DNA from: Maribellus luteus
GTDB taxonomy: Bacteria; Bacteroidota; Bacteroidia; Bacteroidales; Prolixibacteraceae
Length of the DNA stretch: 64,000 bases
Assembly (NCBI RefSeq): GCF_003576475.1
Contig: NZ_QWGR01000003.1
Coordinates: 577,186 to 641,185, forward strand
Direction of reading: 5' to 3'
Part shown: positions 9,119 to 17,874 of the stretch, in pieces
Layout: the number at the start of each line of letters is the position of its first letter
Position numbering within the stretch: position 1 is the stretch's first letter
Notes under the pieces: model-generated
Databases searched by the model: none
What the model was told of the DNA's origin: nothing
What the model saw: only the letters and a program-made list of their open reading frames with translations
Program-made: the position numbers and the translations under genes

Positions 9119-10654
9119 ATGACCGACAAACCACTTGTTATCCCAATCGACAAAATCAAAAGTGATTTTCAAACATTTCTGACACCTCACCACAACCGAA
9201 GAATCATTTTTTCCGGAGCATTTGGAATCGGCAAAACTCATTTCCTAAACGAGTTTTTTAAAGAAAAAGAAGAATATTTTCCCGTTTTTCTAAGACCAAT
9301 CAATTATTCGTTACTCTCGAACGAAGATGTTTTTAAGTTTATCAAATATGATATTCTTGCTCAGTTAATTCAGAATGAGAAGTTTGAAGTCGGGGATAGT
9401 TTTGATTTTTCCGCAGAAGAATACACCAAATACTATGTAGGGCAAAATGGCTTTTCTATTTTATTCAACTTATTAAAATATGCACCAAAAGTAGGAGCGT
9501 TTATTAAAGCATCGGAGAAACTGGGAATTCTAGTTGAGAAATTCAGAAACGGATTAAAAGAAATCAATTCGAACGCAGAACTAAAGATGCTCAAAGAGTT
9601 CGGAGAACAAGCTGAAAACCATTTTCTCTATGAAAATGATGGAGTCACTGACTTTATCTCTGAAATACTGAACAAGCTCGTTACACCAGAAAATCAAGAA
9701 GATGGGAACAAGAGTAAAGTTTTAATTATTGATGATCTTGACCGCCTCGATCCGGAGCATATCTTCCGTTTGTTTAATGTTTTTAGCGCCCATTTTGACC
9801 AGGTTCATTACTACGAAAACAAAGAAGGAAATGACAATAAATTCGGTTTTGACAAAATCATTTTCGTTTGCGACATTGAAAATATCCGTAAAATATTTGC
9901 TCATAAATACGGTAGCGAGGTTGATTTTAGTGGGTATATTGATAAGTTCTATTCTACTACGATATATAGATTCTTACATAATGACGTATTTGACCAAATA
10001 GTAAAACCGCATTTTGAGAATAAGTTAGAGCTATATCATGATTTTAGAAGTTATATCAGAATTGGAGAACTTTTTGTAGCCGTTCTCAAATTATTATTCC
10101 AAGGCCATGAATTATCGGTTCGTGAGATTAAAAAACTCAATTCTTATAAACCGTCCTTTATTTCCGAAAATAAAATTGTGAATTATTCCCCTGTAATGCT
10201 TACGAAAGTGGGCTCTAAAGAAAATTCTGTTTTGAAACAATACAAACTGCTTATAATATGCAAGATATTTGAGGAAACATTCGGGACAAGAAATATCTTT
10301 TTGAAGAAAATTAATAGAGCCTTTGAAAATTTTTCTAAAAGTGATGATTCAGACCTAAACTATACCTATGCTGAATCTCTGGGTGATATAATTCTATTTT
10401 CAGATATTGACCATCACAAATTCAACTATAGCAAGATTAATGATGCTTCACCATTAGAATTTGAACTTAAAACAAACAAAGGTGTAGTCTTAAAGTATAA
10501 AATTCTAGGGGGTTATTATTCGAATCGTTATGAAGGAGGGGATATGTGGTTTCGTGCTGAAATAGAAAAACCATTTAATACAAACATTTCGAATGGTCAG
10601 TTTTACAAACTACTAGTTTCTGCATTAGAAAATATTGTTAAATATGGAATCTAA
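9119..10654 (+). CDS. KAP-family P-loop NTPase
   Basis: 511 aa. Walker A at residues 33-40 (GAFGIGKT) and Walker B with a following acidic patch near 200-210 (KVLIIDDLDRLDPEHIF) fit the KAP/STAND-related P-loop ATPases. I see no membrane segments, although many KAP proteins have them inserted. The C-terminal 200 residues are not recognisable and may be the sensor or effector part. The gene is markedly more AT-rich than the flanking mutase and peroxiredoxin genes and has no partner in the same direction, which suggests transfer. Some KAP NTPases belong to phage-defence or plasmid loci. The role here is unknown. Confidence 0.8.
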   Translation: MTDKPLVIPIDKIKSDFQTFLTPHHNRRIIFSGAFGIGKTHFLNEFFKEKEEYFPVFLRPINYSLLSNEDVFKFIKYDILAQLIQNEKFEVGDSFDFSAEEYTKYYVGQNGFSILFNLLKYAPKVGAFIKASEKLGILVEKFRNGLKEINSNAELKMLKEFGEQAENHFLYENDGVTDFISEILNKLVTPENQEDGNKSKVLIIDDLDRLDPEHIFRLFNVFSAHFDQVHYYENKEGNDNKFGFDKIIFVCDIENIRKIFAHKYGSEVDFSGYIDKFYSTTIYRFLHNDVFDQIVKPHFENKLELYHDFRSYIRIGELFVAVLKLLFQGHELSVREIKKLNSYKPSFISENKIVNYSPVMLTKVGSKENSVLKQYKLLIICKIFEETFGTRNIFLKKINRAFENFSKSDDSDLNYTYAESLGDIILFSDIDHHKFNYSKINDASPLEFELKTNKGVVLKYKILGGYYSNRYEGGDMWFRAEIEKPFNTNISNGQFYKLLVSALENIVKYGI

Positions 10655-10662
10655 TTATAATA

Positions 10663-10690
10663 AAAGCCGGCCCCAAACGGGACCGGCTTT
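10663..10690. terminator. Bidirectional terminator between the KAP gene and the mutase operon
   Basis: AAAGCCGG (10663-10670) pairs with CCGGCTTT (10683-10690), with an inner CCC/GGG pair. It lies between two converging genes. The A-rich left side gives a good T tract for leftward transcripts, and the right side only TTT. Confidence 0.75.
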
Positions 10691-10730
10691 CGGTATATAG
10701 CGACTTCAAGTATTGAGTCTTGTATTTAGC

Positions 10731-12887
10731 TTAGTTTTCTTTGAAAGCTTCGATCAAAATCTCAAGGATCTTTTTACCGGCAGCTGCTACGCTGCTACCC
10801 GGGCCAAAGATGGCCACCGCACCTGCATCGTACAGGTATTGGTAATCCTGAGCAGGAATAACACCACCACAAATTACCATGATGTCGTCGCGCCCCAGTT
10901 TTTTCAGCTCTTCGATAATGGCCGGAACCAGTGTTTTGTGTCCTGCTGCCAGTGAAGAAACACCTACCACGTGCACGTCGTTTTCAACGGCTTGCTTGGC
11001 AGCTTCTTCCGGAGTCTGGAACAGCGGTCCCATATCCACGTCGAAACCGATATCGGCATAACCGGTTGCCACTACTTTTGCACCGCGGTCGTGTCCGTCC
11101 TGCCCCATTTTGGCAATCATAATCCTTGGCTGACGGCCTTCCATTTCTGCGAACTTCTTTGCCAGTTCCTGTGCTTCCTGGAATTCTGACTTATCTTTTG
11201 CTTCTGCTTTGTACACGCCTTCAATCGTTCTGATTACTGCTTTATAACGACCTGCAATTTTTTCGCAGGCGTCTGAAATTTCACCCAAAGATGCGCGTTT
11301 TTTCGCTGCTTCGATCGAAAGTGCCAGCAAGTTACCTTTTCCGGTTTCAACCGCTTTGGTAATGGCTGCCAATGCTTCCTGAACTTCAGCTTCGTTACGC
11401 TCGGCACGCAGCTTATTCAAACGCTCAATCTGCGACAAACGAACGGCGGTGTTGTCCACTTCCAGAATATCGATCGGATCTTCTTTTTCGAGACGGTATT
11501 TGTTCAAACCAACAATGGTTTGTGTTCCGCTGTCGATCTTACCCTGTGCACGTGCAGCTGCTTCTTCGATTCTCATTTTCGGAACACCGGTTTCGATGGC
11601 TTTTGCCATACCGCCCAGTTTTTCCACTTCTTCGATCAGCGCCCATGCTTTCTGTGCCAGCTCGTGTGTCAGGCTTTCAACATAGTAAGAACCTGCCCAT
11701 GGATCAAGCGAACGGCAAACTTCGGTTTCCTGCTGAATGTACAACTGGGTGTTACGTGCAATACGAGCCGAGAAGTCGGTTGGCAATGCAATGGCTTCAT
11801 CCAGTGCATTGGTGTGCAAACTCTGGGTGTGACCCAGTGCTGCTGCCATCGCCTCAATAGCTGTACGGCCTACGTTGTTAAACGGATCCTGCTCAGTCAA
11901 CGACCATCCCGATGTTTGCGAGTGTGTACGCAAAGCCATCGATTTTGGGTTTTTCGGGTTGAACTGGCTCACCAGTTTTGCCCAGATCATACGGGCAGCG
12001 CGCATTTTGGCAATTTCCATAAAGTGGTTCATACCAATGGCCCAGAAGAACGACAGACGCGGAGCGAAAGCGTCGATATCCAAACCTGCTTTAACACCTG
12101 TGCGGAGGTAGTCCAAACCATCGGCCAGTGTGTAAGCCATTTCAATATCGGCCGTTGCACCGGCTTCCTGCATGTGGTAACCCGAGATGGAAATAGAGTT
12201 GAACTTCGGCATGTGCTGCGAAGTAAACTCGAAAATATCAGCAATAATTTTCATGGAGAATTCCGGCGGGTAAATGTAAGTGTTACGCACCATGAATTCT
12301 TTCAGAATATCGTTCTGAATGGTTCCTGAAAGCTGTTCCAATGTTGCGCCCTGCTCCAGACCGGTTACAATATAAAATGCCATAATTGGAAGTACGGCAC
12401 CGTTCATGGTCATGGAAACTGACATTTTATCGAGCGGAATCTGATCGAACAGGATTTTCATATCCAGGATCGAGTCGATGGCCACACCTGCTTTACCAAC
12501 ATCGCCAATTACACGCGGGTGATCAGAGTCGTATCCGCGGTGAGTAGCCAAGTCGAATGCAACCGACAAACCTTTTTGTCCGGCAGCCAGGTTACGACGA
12601 TAAAATGCATTGGATTCTTCAGCAGTTGAGAAACCTGCATACTGGCGGATCGTCCACGGACGCATAACGTACATGGTTGAATAAGGTCCGCGAAGGTATG
12701 GTGCCAAACCTGCCGCATAGTTCAGGTGTTCCATGCCTTCCAGATCTTCCTTCGTATACACCGGTTTTACCGGAATCTGCTCAGGAGTGATCCAGTCTTT
12801 TTTGATATTGTTTTTTGCAGTCCAGTCGCCCAAATCTTTCTGAGCAGCGGCTGCTTTTATGTTTACATTTTTAAAATCTGGTTTCAT
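10731..12887 (-). CDS. mutB: Methylmalonyl-CoA mutase, large (catalytic) subunit
   Basis: 718 aa, full length for the family. The N-terminal TIM barrel binds CoA substrate ([38 protein letters not shown]). The C-terminal B12-binding domain has GQDGHDRG, where His599 is the lower axial ligand of cobalt, followed by the [10 protein letters not shown] and GGVIPAQDY segments. It interconverts succinyl-CoA and (R)-methylmalonyl-CoA with adenosylcobalamin. It is the second gene of a two-gene operon, 12 bp after the small subunit. In this group the pathway normally runs from succinate to propionate or the reverse. No epimerase or decarboxylase is linked here. Confidence 0.97.
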   Translation of the reverse strand: MKPDFKNVNIKAAAAQKDLGDWTAKNNIKKDWITPEQIPVKPVYTKEDLEGMEHLNYAAGLAPYLRGPYSTMYVMRPWTIRQYAGFSTAEESNAFYRRNLAAGQKGLSVAFDLATHRGYDSDHPRVIGDVGKAGVAIDSILDMKILFDQIPLDKMSVSMTMNGAVLPIMAFYIVTGLEQGATLEQLSGTIQNDILKEFMVRNTYIYPPEFSMKIIADIFEFTSQHMPKFNSISISGYHMQEAGATADIEMAYTLADGLDYLRTGVKAGLDIDAFAPRLSFFWAIGMNHFMEIAKMRAARMIWAKLVSQFNPKNPKSMALRTHSQTSGWSLTEQDPFNNVGRTAIEAMAAALGHTQSLHTNALDEAIALPTDFSARIARNTQLYIQQETEVCRSLDPWAGSYYVESLTHELAQKAWALIEEVEKLGGMAKAIETGVPKMRIEEAAARAQGKIDSGTQTIVGLNKYRLEKEDPIDILEVDNTAVRLSQIERLNKLRAERNEAEVQEALAAITKAVETGKGNLLALSIEAAKKRASLGEISDACEKIAGRYKAVIRTIEGVYKAEAKDKSEFQEAQELAKKFAEMEGRQPRIMIAKMGQDGHDRGAKVVATGYADIGFDVDMGPLFQTPEEAAKQAVENDVHVVGVSSLAAGHKTLVPAIIEELKKLGRDDIMVICGGVIPAQDYQYLYDAGAVAIFGPGSSVAAAGKKILEILIEAFKEN

Positions 12888-12899
12888 AGTTTCCGCTTT

Positions 12900-14762
12900 T
12901 TAGATTCCCAATTTTGTTTGATACGCTTTCAGATCCTCCAGAATGTTGCTTTTCACGTGAATGAAATTGGTAATTCCTTTTTCCTGAAGTTCAGCCATAC
13001 AAGCCGGAGCTCCTGCAACTACCAAAATTTCCTCCTCCAACAGTTCGGCCATTTTTGGAGCAATTTCAGCATATTCCTCATCAGAACTACAAACCACAAC
13101 AATGTCGGCACCGGCAGCTTTCGCAGCAGCAACGCCTTCTTCAACAGTTGCAAATCCGTTATTGTCTTGTACATCGAAACCGGCTACAGCAAAGAAGTTA
13201 CAGCTAAACTGTGCACGTGCCTTACGGAATGTCAGGTTACCAATGGTAAGCATAAATGCCAGCGGACGTTTATTTTCCTGCGAGTACATGTCGGTAGAAT
13301 AGCGCAATGCCTCAAAAGCCTGGGCTCCGCGGTAGGGTTTCAATGTCTCCACTTCAGCGCCTTCAACCGTCAGATCAACCGGCTCGAATACCGAACCGTC
13401 AAAACCGGGTTTCAGTTTTTCGTTGAAGTTCGGAAATTGGTTGGTTCCCAACAGGTTTTCGCGACGTTGAGCAAAACGTTTGTCGCGCTCGGCTGCCATC
13501 TTTTTAATTTCAGCCTGAATAAATCCTTCTTTGAAAGCAGCAATAAATCCGCCTTTTTCCTGAATAGTCAGGAACAGGTTCCATGCCTGATCAGCGATCG
13601 ATTCAGTAAGGTTTTCGATGTAATAAGAACCTGCCGACGGGTCAGCAATTTTACTCAAATGAGATTCTTCCTGTAACAGGATCTGCTGGTTACGGGCAAT
13701 TCTTTCCGAGAATTCGGTTGAATCTTCGTAAATAGCGTTAAACGGAAGTACGGTTACCGAATGTGCACCACCCAAAATAGCCGACATGGCTTCGGTTTGT
13801 GTACGAAGCATGTTTACATACGGATCGTAAATGGTTTTGTTGTAACGGTTGGTTTCGCTGTGAACGATCATTTTTGCCGAACACTTGCACTCAGGCGCGT
13901 AAGCTTCCACAATTTTTGACCACAAAAGACGCCCGGCACGCAACTTGGCAATTTCCATGAAATAGTTGTTGCCGATACCAAAATTGAATTTGATGGCTTT
14001 TGCAGCATCGTCGATTGAAACTCCGGCTTCGGTAAGTTGAGTTAAATACTCAGCACCCTGTGCCAATGAGAACGCCAGTTCCTGAACAATGGATGAACCG
14101 CTGTTGGCAAAGAATTTACCATGAACGGCCACCGTTCTGAATTTTGGCAACGCTTTGGCTTTTTCGATCGCGGGTTTCAGCTTAGCCACAGCGCCTTCTT
14201 CCAGAACTCCTTTTAAAACAAAAGTTCCGATCGGGTCGGTAGCAGTTGAGGCCACAACATTTTCCCTGTTCCATTTTCCTGCCGACACATAGTCAACAAA
14301 AAGTTCAGCCAGGTTGCAGTCGTCGCTGGGGCAAACCAGGTTTACTTCAGCAGCTTCCACACAAATGTCTTTCAGCAATATTGCCAGGTTTTCTTTGGTT
14401 ACCGAACAGCAGTCGCTGAACAGAAACCCTAAGGAAGTAACTCCTTTACCTAAAACCCGAAGTGCTTTAGCATTGGCTTCTTCGAAATCAGTTACAAAAA
14501 TGTTTTGACGGATAAACCAGTTGTTATTGGTTTTATTGTTTCCCCGCACAAACGGAAATTCACCCGGAAGTGACTCCAGATAATCCTTTCCGGCAAGGTT
14601 TTCCTGACGGTAATACGGACGAACGTTGAAGCCCTCGAAAGTCTTCCAGACCAACGCACGGTCGTAGTCTTTGCCTTTTAAATCGGCAATAATCTTGGCT
14701 TCCCACTCTTCTGTAGTAACAGAATTGAATTCTGTGAAAAGCTTTTTATCTTTTTCTGCCAT
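12900..14762 (-). CDS. mutA: Methylmalonyl-CoA mutase, small subunit
   Basis: 620 aa, homologous to the large subunit but with a decayed cobalamin domain. The region aligned with the B12-binding motif lacks the DxHxxG histidine (LTIGNLTFRKARAQFSCNFF in place of the GQDGHDRG region). Barrel elements such as DPSAGSYYIENLTESIADQAW and RIARNQQILLQEESH are conserved. It forms the heterodimer with the catalytic subunit encoded 12 bp downstream. It is the first gene of the operon, with a candidate Bacteroidota -7 box at 14792-14799. Confidence 0.95.
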   Translation of the reverse strand: MAEKDKKLFTEFNSVTTEEWEAKIIADLKGKDYDRALVWKTFEGFNVRPYYRQENLAGKDYLESLPGEFPFVRGNNKTNNNWFIRQNIFVTDFEEANAKALRVLGKGVTSLGFLFSDCCSVTKENLAILLKDICVEAAEVNLVCPSDDCNLAELFVDYVSAGKWNRENVVASTATDPIGTFVLKGVLEEGAVAKLKPAIEKAKALPKFRTVAVHGKFFANSGSSIVQELAFSLAQGAEYLTQLTEAGVSIDDAAKAIKFNFGIGNNYFMEIAKLRAGRLLWSKIVEAYAPECKCSAKMIVHSETNRYNKTIYDPYVNMLRTQTEAMSAILGGAHSVTVLPFNAIYEDSTEFSERIARNQQILLQEESHLSKIADPSAGSYYIENLTESIADQAWNLFLTIQEKGGFIAAFKEGFIQAEIKKMAAERDKRFAQRRENLLGTNQFPNFNEKLKPGFDGSVFEPVDLTVEGAEVETLKPYRGAQAFEALRYSTDMYSQENKRPLAFMLTIGNLTFRKARAQFSCNFFAVAGFDVQDNNGFATVEEGVAAAKAAGADIVVVCSSDEEYAEIAPKMAELLEEEILVVAGAPACMAELQEKGITNFIHVKSNILEDLKAYQTKLGI

Positions 14763-14791
14763 GTTGAAAGTTGTTTTTGAAAATCGTGCGG

Positions 14792-14827
14792 CAAACTTAA
14801 GGGTTTTAGCTGATTGAGAGAATCAAA
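14792..14827 (-). promoter_or_regulatory. Candidate promoter of the mutase operon
   Basis: Minus strand: TTTG (14824-14827), 24 nt, then TAAGTTTG (14792-14799). The -7 box is a full match to TAnnTTTG. The spacer is 3-5 nt longer than the Bacteroidota norm, so only the -7 element is well supported. The rest of the gap 14763-15059 is AT-rich and shows nothing else. Confidence 0.35.
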
Positions 14828-15059
14828 GCACCTTGTTTTTGAGGAATGTTAACAAAAATCATATTTCGGACGACTTAAACTTAAGGTTAAATTAAAAATG
14901 AAAATTTTTTACCCTCATTTTTTGTTTCGCCCAAAAGAAAACAAGCATAAAAGTCAACTACAAAAAACTACATATCAACACATTAATAAGAACAATTCTA
15001 AATAAACTATCTGTCGACAAACCCCTTCAAAAAAGATTAATATGCCAGCTAAAATTGAC

Positions 15060-16301
15060 TTACGCTTGAATTCTCACACTTTCTTCTTTCCCACGAATAG
15101 AACCAATGTTATAATTCTCGAAAATAATCGCTATGGCCACTTTCACCAAAAAAGTAAAAAGCAAAGAACCCAGCGAAAAGATCAGAACGGCCGTTCTGAT
15201 CTCGGTCATCGAAGGTGTGTAGACATAAATCTGCCCCAAAACGTCGGGAGTGAAACCCGGGATGATCAGCGCAATACCTTTTTCCACGTAAACACTGGAA
15301 TAGATCAACACCGTTCCAATGTTCAGCGTCACAAAGTTTTTTCGTGTTTTGGGAATCAGGAAGAGGATAAAAGCGGCAAAACCCATCCCAATCGACAACC
15401 AGCTGTACGGCACAAGCTCTTTGTTATCGCCAATTCCGAAGAGCAAATATTTCCAGTACAACAGGTGCTGCGTTCCGGAGTAAAACTCCTTGAAAAGTTC
15501 GGCGATCGTAAAAAACAGGTAGATAAACATAGCGTAAACCATTAATTCGGCAATCCGCCAGATGGCTTCATCTTTAATCTCGAAATTGGTAATTTTCCGA
15601 AGTATCTGAAAAAGGATCAGCAAAATAGCCGGTCCCGAACAAAAGGCCGATGCCAGAAAGCGCGGTGCCAGCAAAGCACTGTTCCAAAACGGGCGGGCAG
15701 GCAATGCGTTATACAAAAAGGCTGTTACAGTGTGAATTCCCACTGCCATCGGGATACTGATAAAAACGATGGTAAGCACCATTTTTTTCCGGTACTCTTT
15801 TTTGTAAAAGATGGCATACAACAGATGAGAAACCACCACAAAATTGATGATCAGATAAGCCAGCAAAAAGAAGAAGTCCCACGAAAGCATGGAATACGGA
15901 AAATTCATGGTCCCCAGAATGGGCAGCATGTGCCAGAACCGCATGGGATTTCCAATGTCGACAACAATAAATGCGATACTCATGATTACAGCGCAAACGG
16001 CCAGTAACTCGCCAAAAATTACAATCTCCTTTATGGGCTTCCAGTTGTAAATGTAAGCCGGGATAACCAACATCACAGCTGCCGCGGCTACTCCCACCAA
16101 AAACGTAAAGTTACCGATGTAAAACGCCCACGACACCGAATCGCGCATGTTGGTGGTTATTAAACCGTCGCGGAGCTGCCCTGCGTATCCGCCGGCTCCC
16201 CAAACGATCAGCACAAAAAGAAACAGCAACCAGGCATAATAGGTCTTTGTCCCCCGGAAAAACAACTGTATACTACCTTTTACAAAACGGATAAAGTTCA
16301 T
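15060..16301 (-). CDS. NrfD/PsrC-like integral membrane quinol-oxidoreductase subunit
   Basis: 413 aa with about ten hydrophobic segments (for example AWLLFLFVLIVWGAGGYAG, AAAVMLVIPAYIYNW, MGFAAFILFLIPKT). It fits the NrfD/PsrC/DmsC family, which anchors iron-sulphur partners and exchanges electrons with menaquinone. The gene directly follows the four-cluster ferredoxin gene (40 bp gap) and the tetraheme lipoprotein gene. It is the last gene of the unit; no strong hairpin follows. No molybdopterin subunit is encoded nearby. Confidence 0.88.
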   Translation of the reverse strand: MNFIRFVKGSIQLFFRGTKTYYAWLLFLFVLIVWGAGGYAGQLRDGLITTNMRDSVSWAFYIGNFTFLVGVAAAAVMLVIPAYIYNWKPIKEIVIFGELLAVCAVIMSIAFIVVDIGNPMRFWHMLPILGTMNFPYSMLSWDFFFLLAYLIINFVVVSHLLYAIFYKKEYRKKMVLTIVFISIPMAVGIHTVTAFLYNALPARPFWNSALLAPRFLASAFCSGPAILLILFQILRKITNFEIKDEAIWRIAELMVYAMFIYLFFTIAELFKEFYSGTQHLLYWKYLLFGIGDNKELVPYSWLSIGMGFAAFILFLIPKTRKNFVTLNIGTVLIYSSVYVEKGIALIIPGFTPDVLGQIYVYTPSMTEIRTAVLIFSLGSLLFTFLVKVAIAIIFENYNIGSIRGKEESVRIQA

Positions 16302-16341
16302 GACAAACGCGTTATATTGTTAGAAGTTTCCATTGAACGAA

Positions 16342-17232
16342 TCAAACGCCAAAGAAGTAATAAAACTTTGGCTGCGTGTTTAACTCCTCTTTTAATACGA
16401 GGACTCTTTTATTCTCCAGAATATACCTGATTTCGCTATTGGGATCGAGCAGGTTGCCAAATTTCCGGGCGCCCACCGGGCAAATTTCCACGCAGGCTGG
16501 ATACCTTCCCTCTCTCACCCGCTGAATGCAAAAAGTACACTTCTCCACCACGCCTTTCATTCTGGGCCGGTTTCCGAGATAATGCATTTCGGTGTTTATT
16601 TCCTCTTCCGGAATTTCGGGTTTCCCCCAGTTGAAATGCCGTGCCCCGTATGGGCAGGCAGCCATACAATACCGGCAGCCAATGCACCAGTTGTAATCTA
16701 CCACCACAATTCCATCGGGTTCCTGCCAGGTTGCTTTTACCGGGCAAACCGTTGTACACTGCGGTGTCCGGCATTGCTGGCACTGAACAGGCAAATAAAA
16801 ATGCCCTTCTTCGGGTACGGTCTCCGGATTGTAATGAACATCGGAATGCACAAAGTCGATACCTTTTTCCTTTTCCATTTGCAGCACCTGAATCCAGTGA
16901 ATCTGCGGCTCGCGCGACTGATTGTTTTCCTCCACACAGGCATACACACACTTTCTGCAGCCAATGCATCTGGAAATATCCAAAGCATAACCAAACAAAG
17001 TTCCGTCGATAGCCGGCTTATCCGACAAATGAAACTCCTTGTGGTACTTTTCCTTGTATTCGGCCTCCAGGTCTTCAATCAACTGCTTCTTTTCCTTTTC
17101 AGACAATGTCCTGAAATTCTTTTGAAAAAACTTCTCCAGCTCCTTTAACGAGCACCCCGAAAGCGCAAGGGCAGAAGCCGAAGCCAGTGAAATATTTTTG
17201 AGGAAAGACCTCCTTGAATTACTTTTCTTCAT
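16342..17232 (-). CDS. Tat-exported four-cluster ferredoxin subunit (PsrB/NrfC type)
   Basis: 296 aa. The N-terminus has a twin-arginine signal (SRRSFLKN) followed by ASALALSGC, so it may also be lipidated. Four iron-sulphur motifs are visible: CIGCRKCVYAC, CQQCRTPQCTTVC, CIGCRYCMAAC and CTFC...CVEIC, matching the [4Fe-4S] relay subunits of NrfD-type complexes. It passes electrons between the NrfD-like membrane subunit and a periplasmic partner, presumably the tetraheme protein encoded just upstream. Its start overlaps the end of the cytochrome gene by 14 bp, which implies coupled translation. Confidence 0.92.
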   Translation of the reverse strand: MKKSNSRRSFLKNISLASASALALSGCSLKELEKFFQKNFRTLSEKEKKQLIEDLEAEYKEKYHKEFHLSDKPAIDGTLFGYALDISRCIGCRKCVYACVEENNQSREPQIHWIQVLQMEKEKGIDFVHSDVHYNPETVPEEGHFYLPVQCQQCRTPQCTTVCPVKATWQEPDGIVVVDYNWCIGCRYCMAACPYGARHFNWGKPEIPEEEINTEMHYLGNRPRMKGVVEKCTFCIQRVREGRYPACVEICPVGARKFGNLLDPNSEIRYILENKRVLVLKEELNTQPKFYYFFGV

Positions 17233-17851
17233 TGTTCTCCTGGTTTTTCGGTTGGTAATTTTTTATATCCTCTTGCCTTACAGGAGGGGGCTCAGGCGTC
17301 ATCGATTCAAACTTCGGGGAATGAGGATTGTGGCAATGCACGCAAAGCAAATACTCCTTTTTGCCGTTCCATTCCCCGATTCGTTTTCCATGAACACCTA
17401 CTTTCCAATCTCTTAGTTTCTCGCCGTGGCATTGTCCGCAGAGTTTATACGATTCTTCAAACGAAAGCAATTTGCCGCTGGCCAGTCTCAGTGAATCCCG
17501 ATTATTCATATCATGACAATCAAGACACCACCGGTTCTCGCTGTCGTGGTTAAAAATGGCGCTGATGTCATCGTGAAAATCAACCAGTTCTCTTCGCTGC
17601 GGATTGGGGACAATATCGGAATGACAATCATTGCACGGAAAAATTCCGTCGGTAAGCGGAGGCGGCTCTACCGCGATCTCGGTTGACTCGCCAGTATATT
17701 GCGCGACGCTTCCTTCTTTCAAATTGGAATCCGCATCATCCTGCCCCGACTGTGGACCAGAGCCGGAACAAGCTCCCAAAAGGGCCAACATAAACAGCGC
17801 CGGAATCCAACGGCTGAAGTGCCTGTTTCTTTGTATTTTCTTCATTCCCAT
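17219..17851 (-). CDS. Tetraheme c-type cytochrome lipoprotein
   Basis: 210 aa. A lipoprotein signal (ALFMLALLGACSG) precedes four CxxCH heme-binding motifs: CNDCH, CLDCH, CGQCH and CVHCH. The spacing suggests a compact tetraheme protein of the cytochrome c3/NrfB-like kind. It overlaps the ferredoxin gene by 14 bp and lies 23 bp after the DUF2339 gene. Likely role: periplasmic electron carrier for the ferredoxin/NrfD pair. No terminal reductase is encoded in the same unit, so the donor or acceptor is unknown. Confidence 0.88.
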   Translation of the reverse strand: MGMKKIQRNRHFSRWIPALFMLALLGACSGSGPQSGQDDADSNLKEGSVAQYTGESTEIAVEPPPLTDGIFPCNDCHSDIVPNPQRRELVDFHDDISAIFNHDSENRWCLDCHDMNNRDSLRLASGKLLSFEESYKLCGQCHGEKLRDWKVGVHGKRIGEWNGKKEYLLCVHCHNPHSPKFESMTPEPPPVRQEDIKNYQPKNQENNEEK

Positions 17852-17874
17852 AAATCTTAAATTTCAAACTCATT

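Noticed and set aside
11520..12329. 269-codon plus-strand open frame inside mutB
   Set aside because: Antisense shadow of the mutase gene. Cysteine-rich, low-complexity translation with no start signal.
12726..13676. 316-codon plus-strand open frame opposite the mutase subunits
   Set aside because: It lies antisense to two full-length, well-conserved mutase genes. Its length results from their codon bias, and its translation is rich in Phe, Cys and Ser with no family resemblance.
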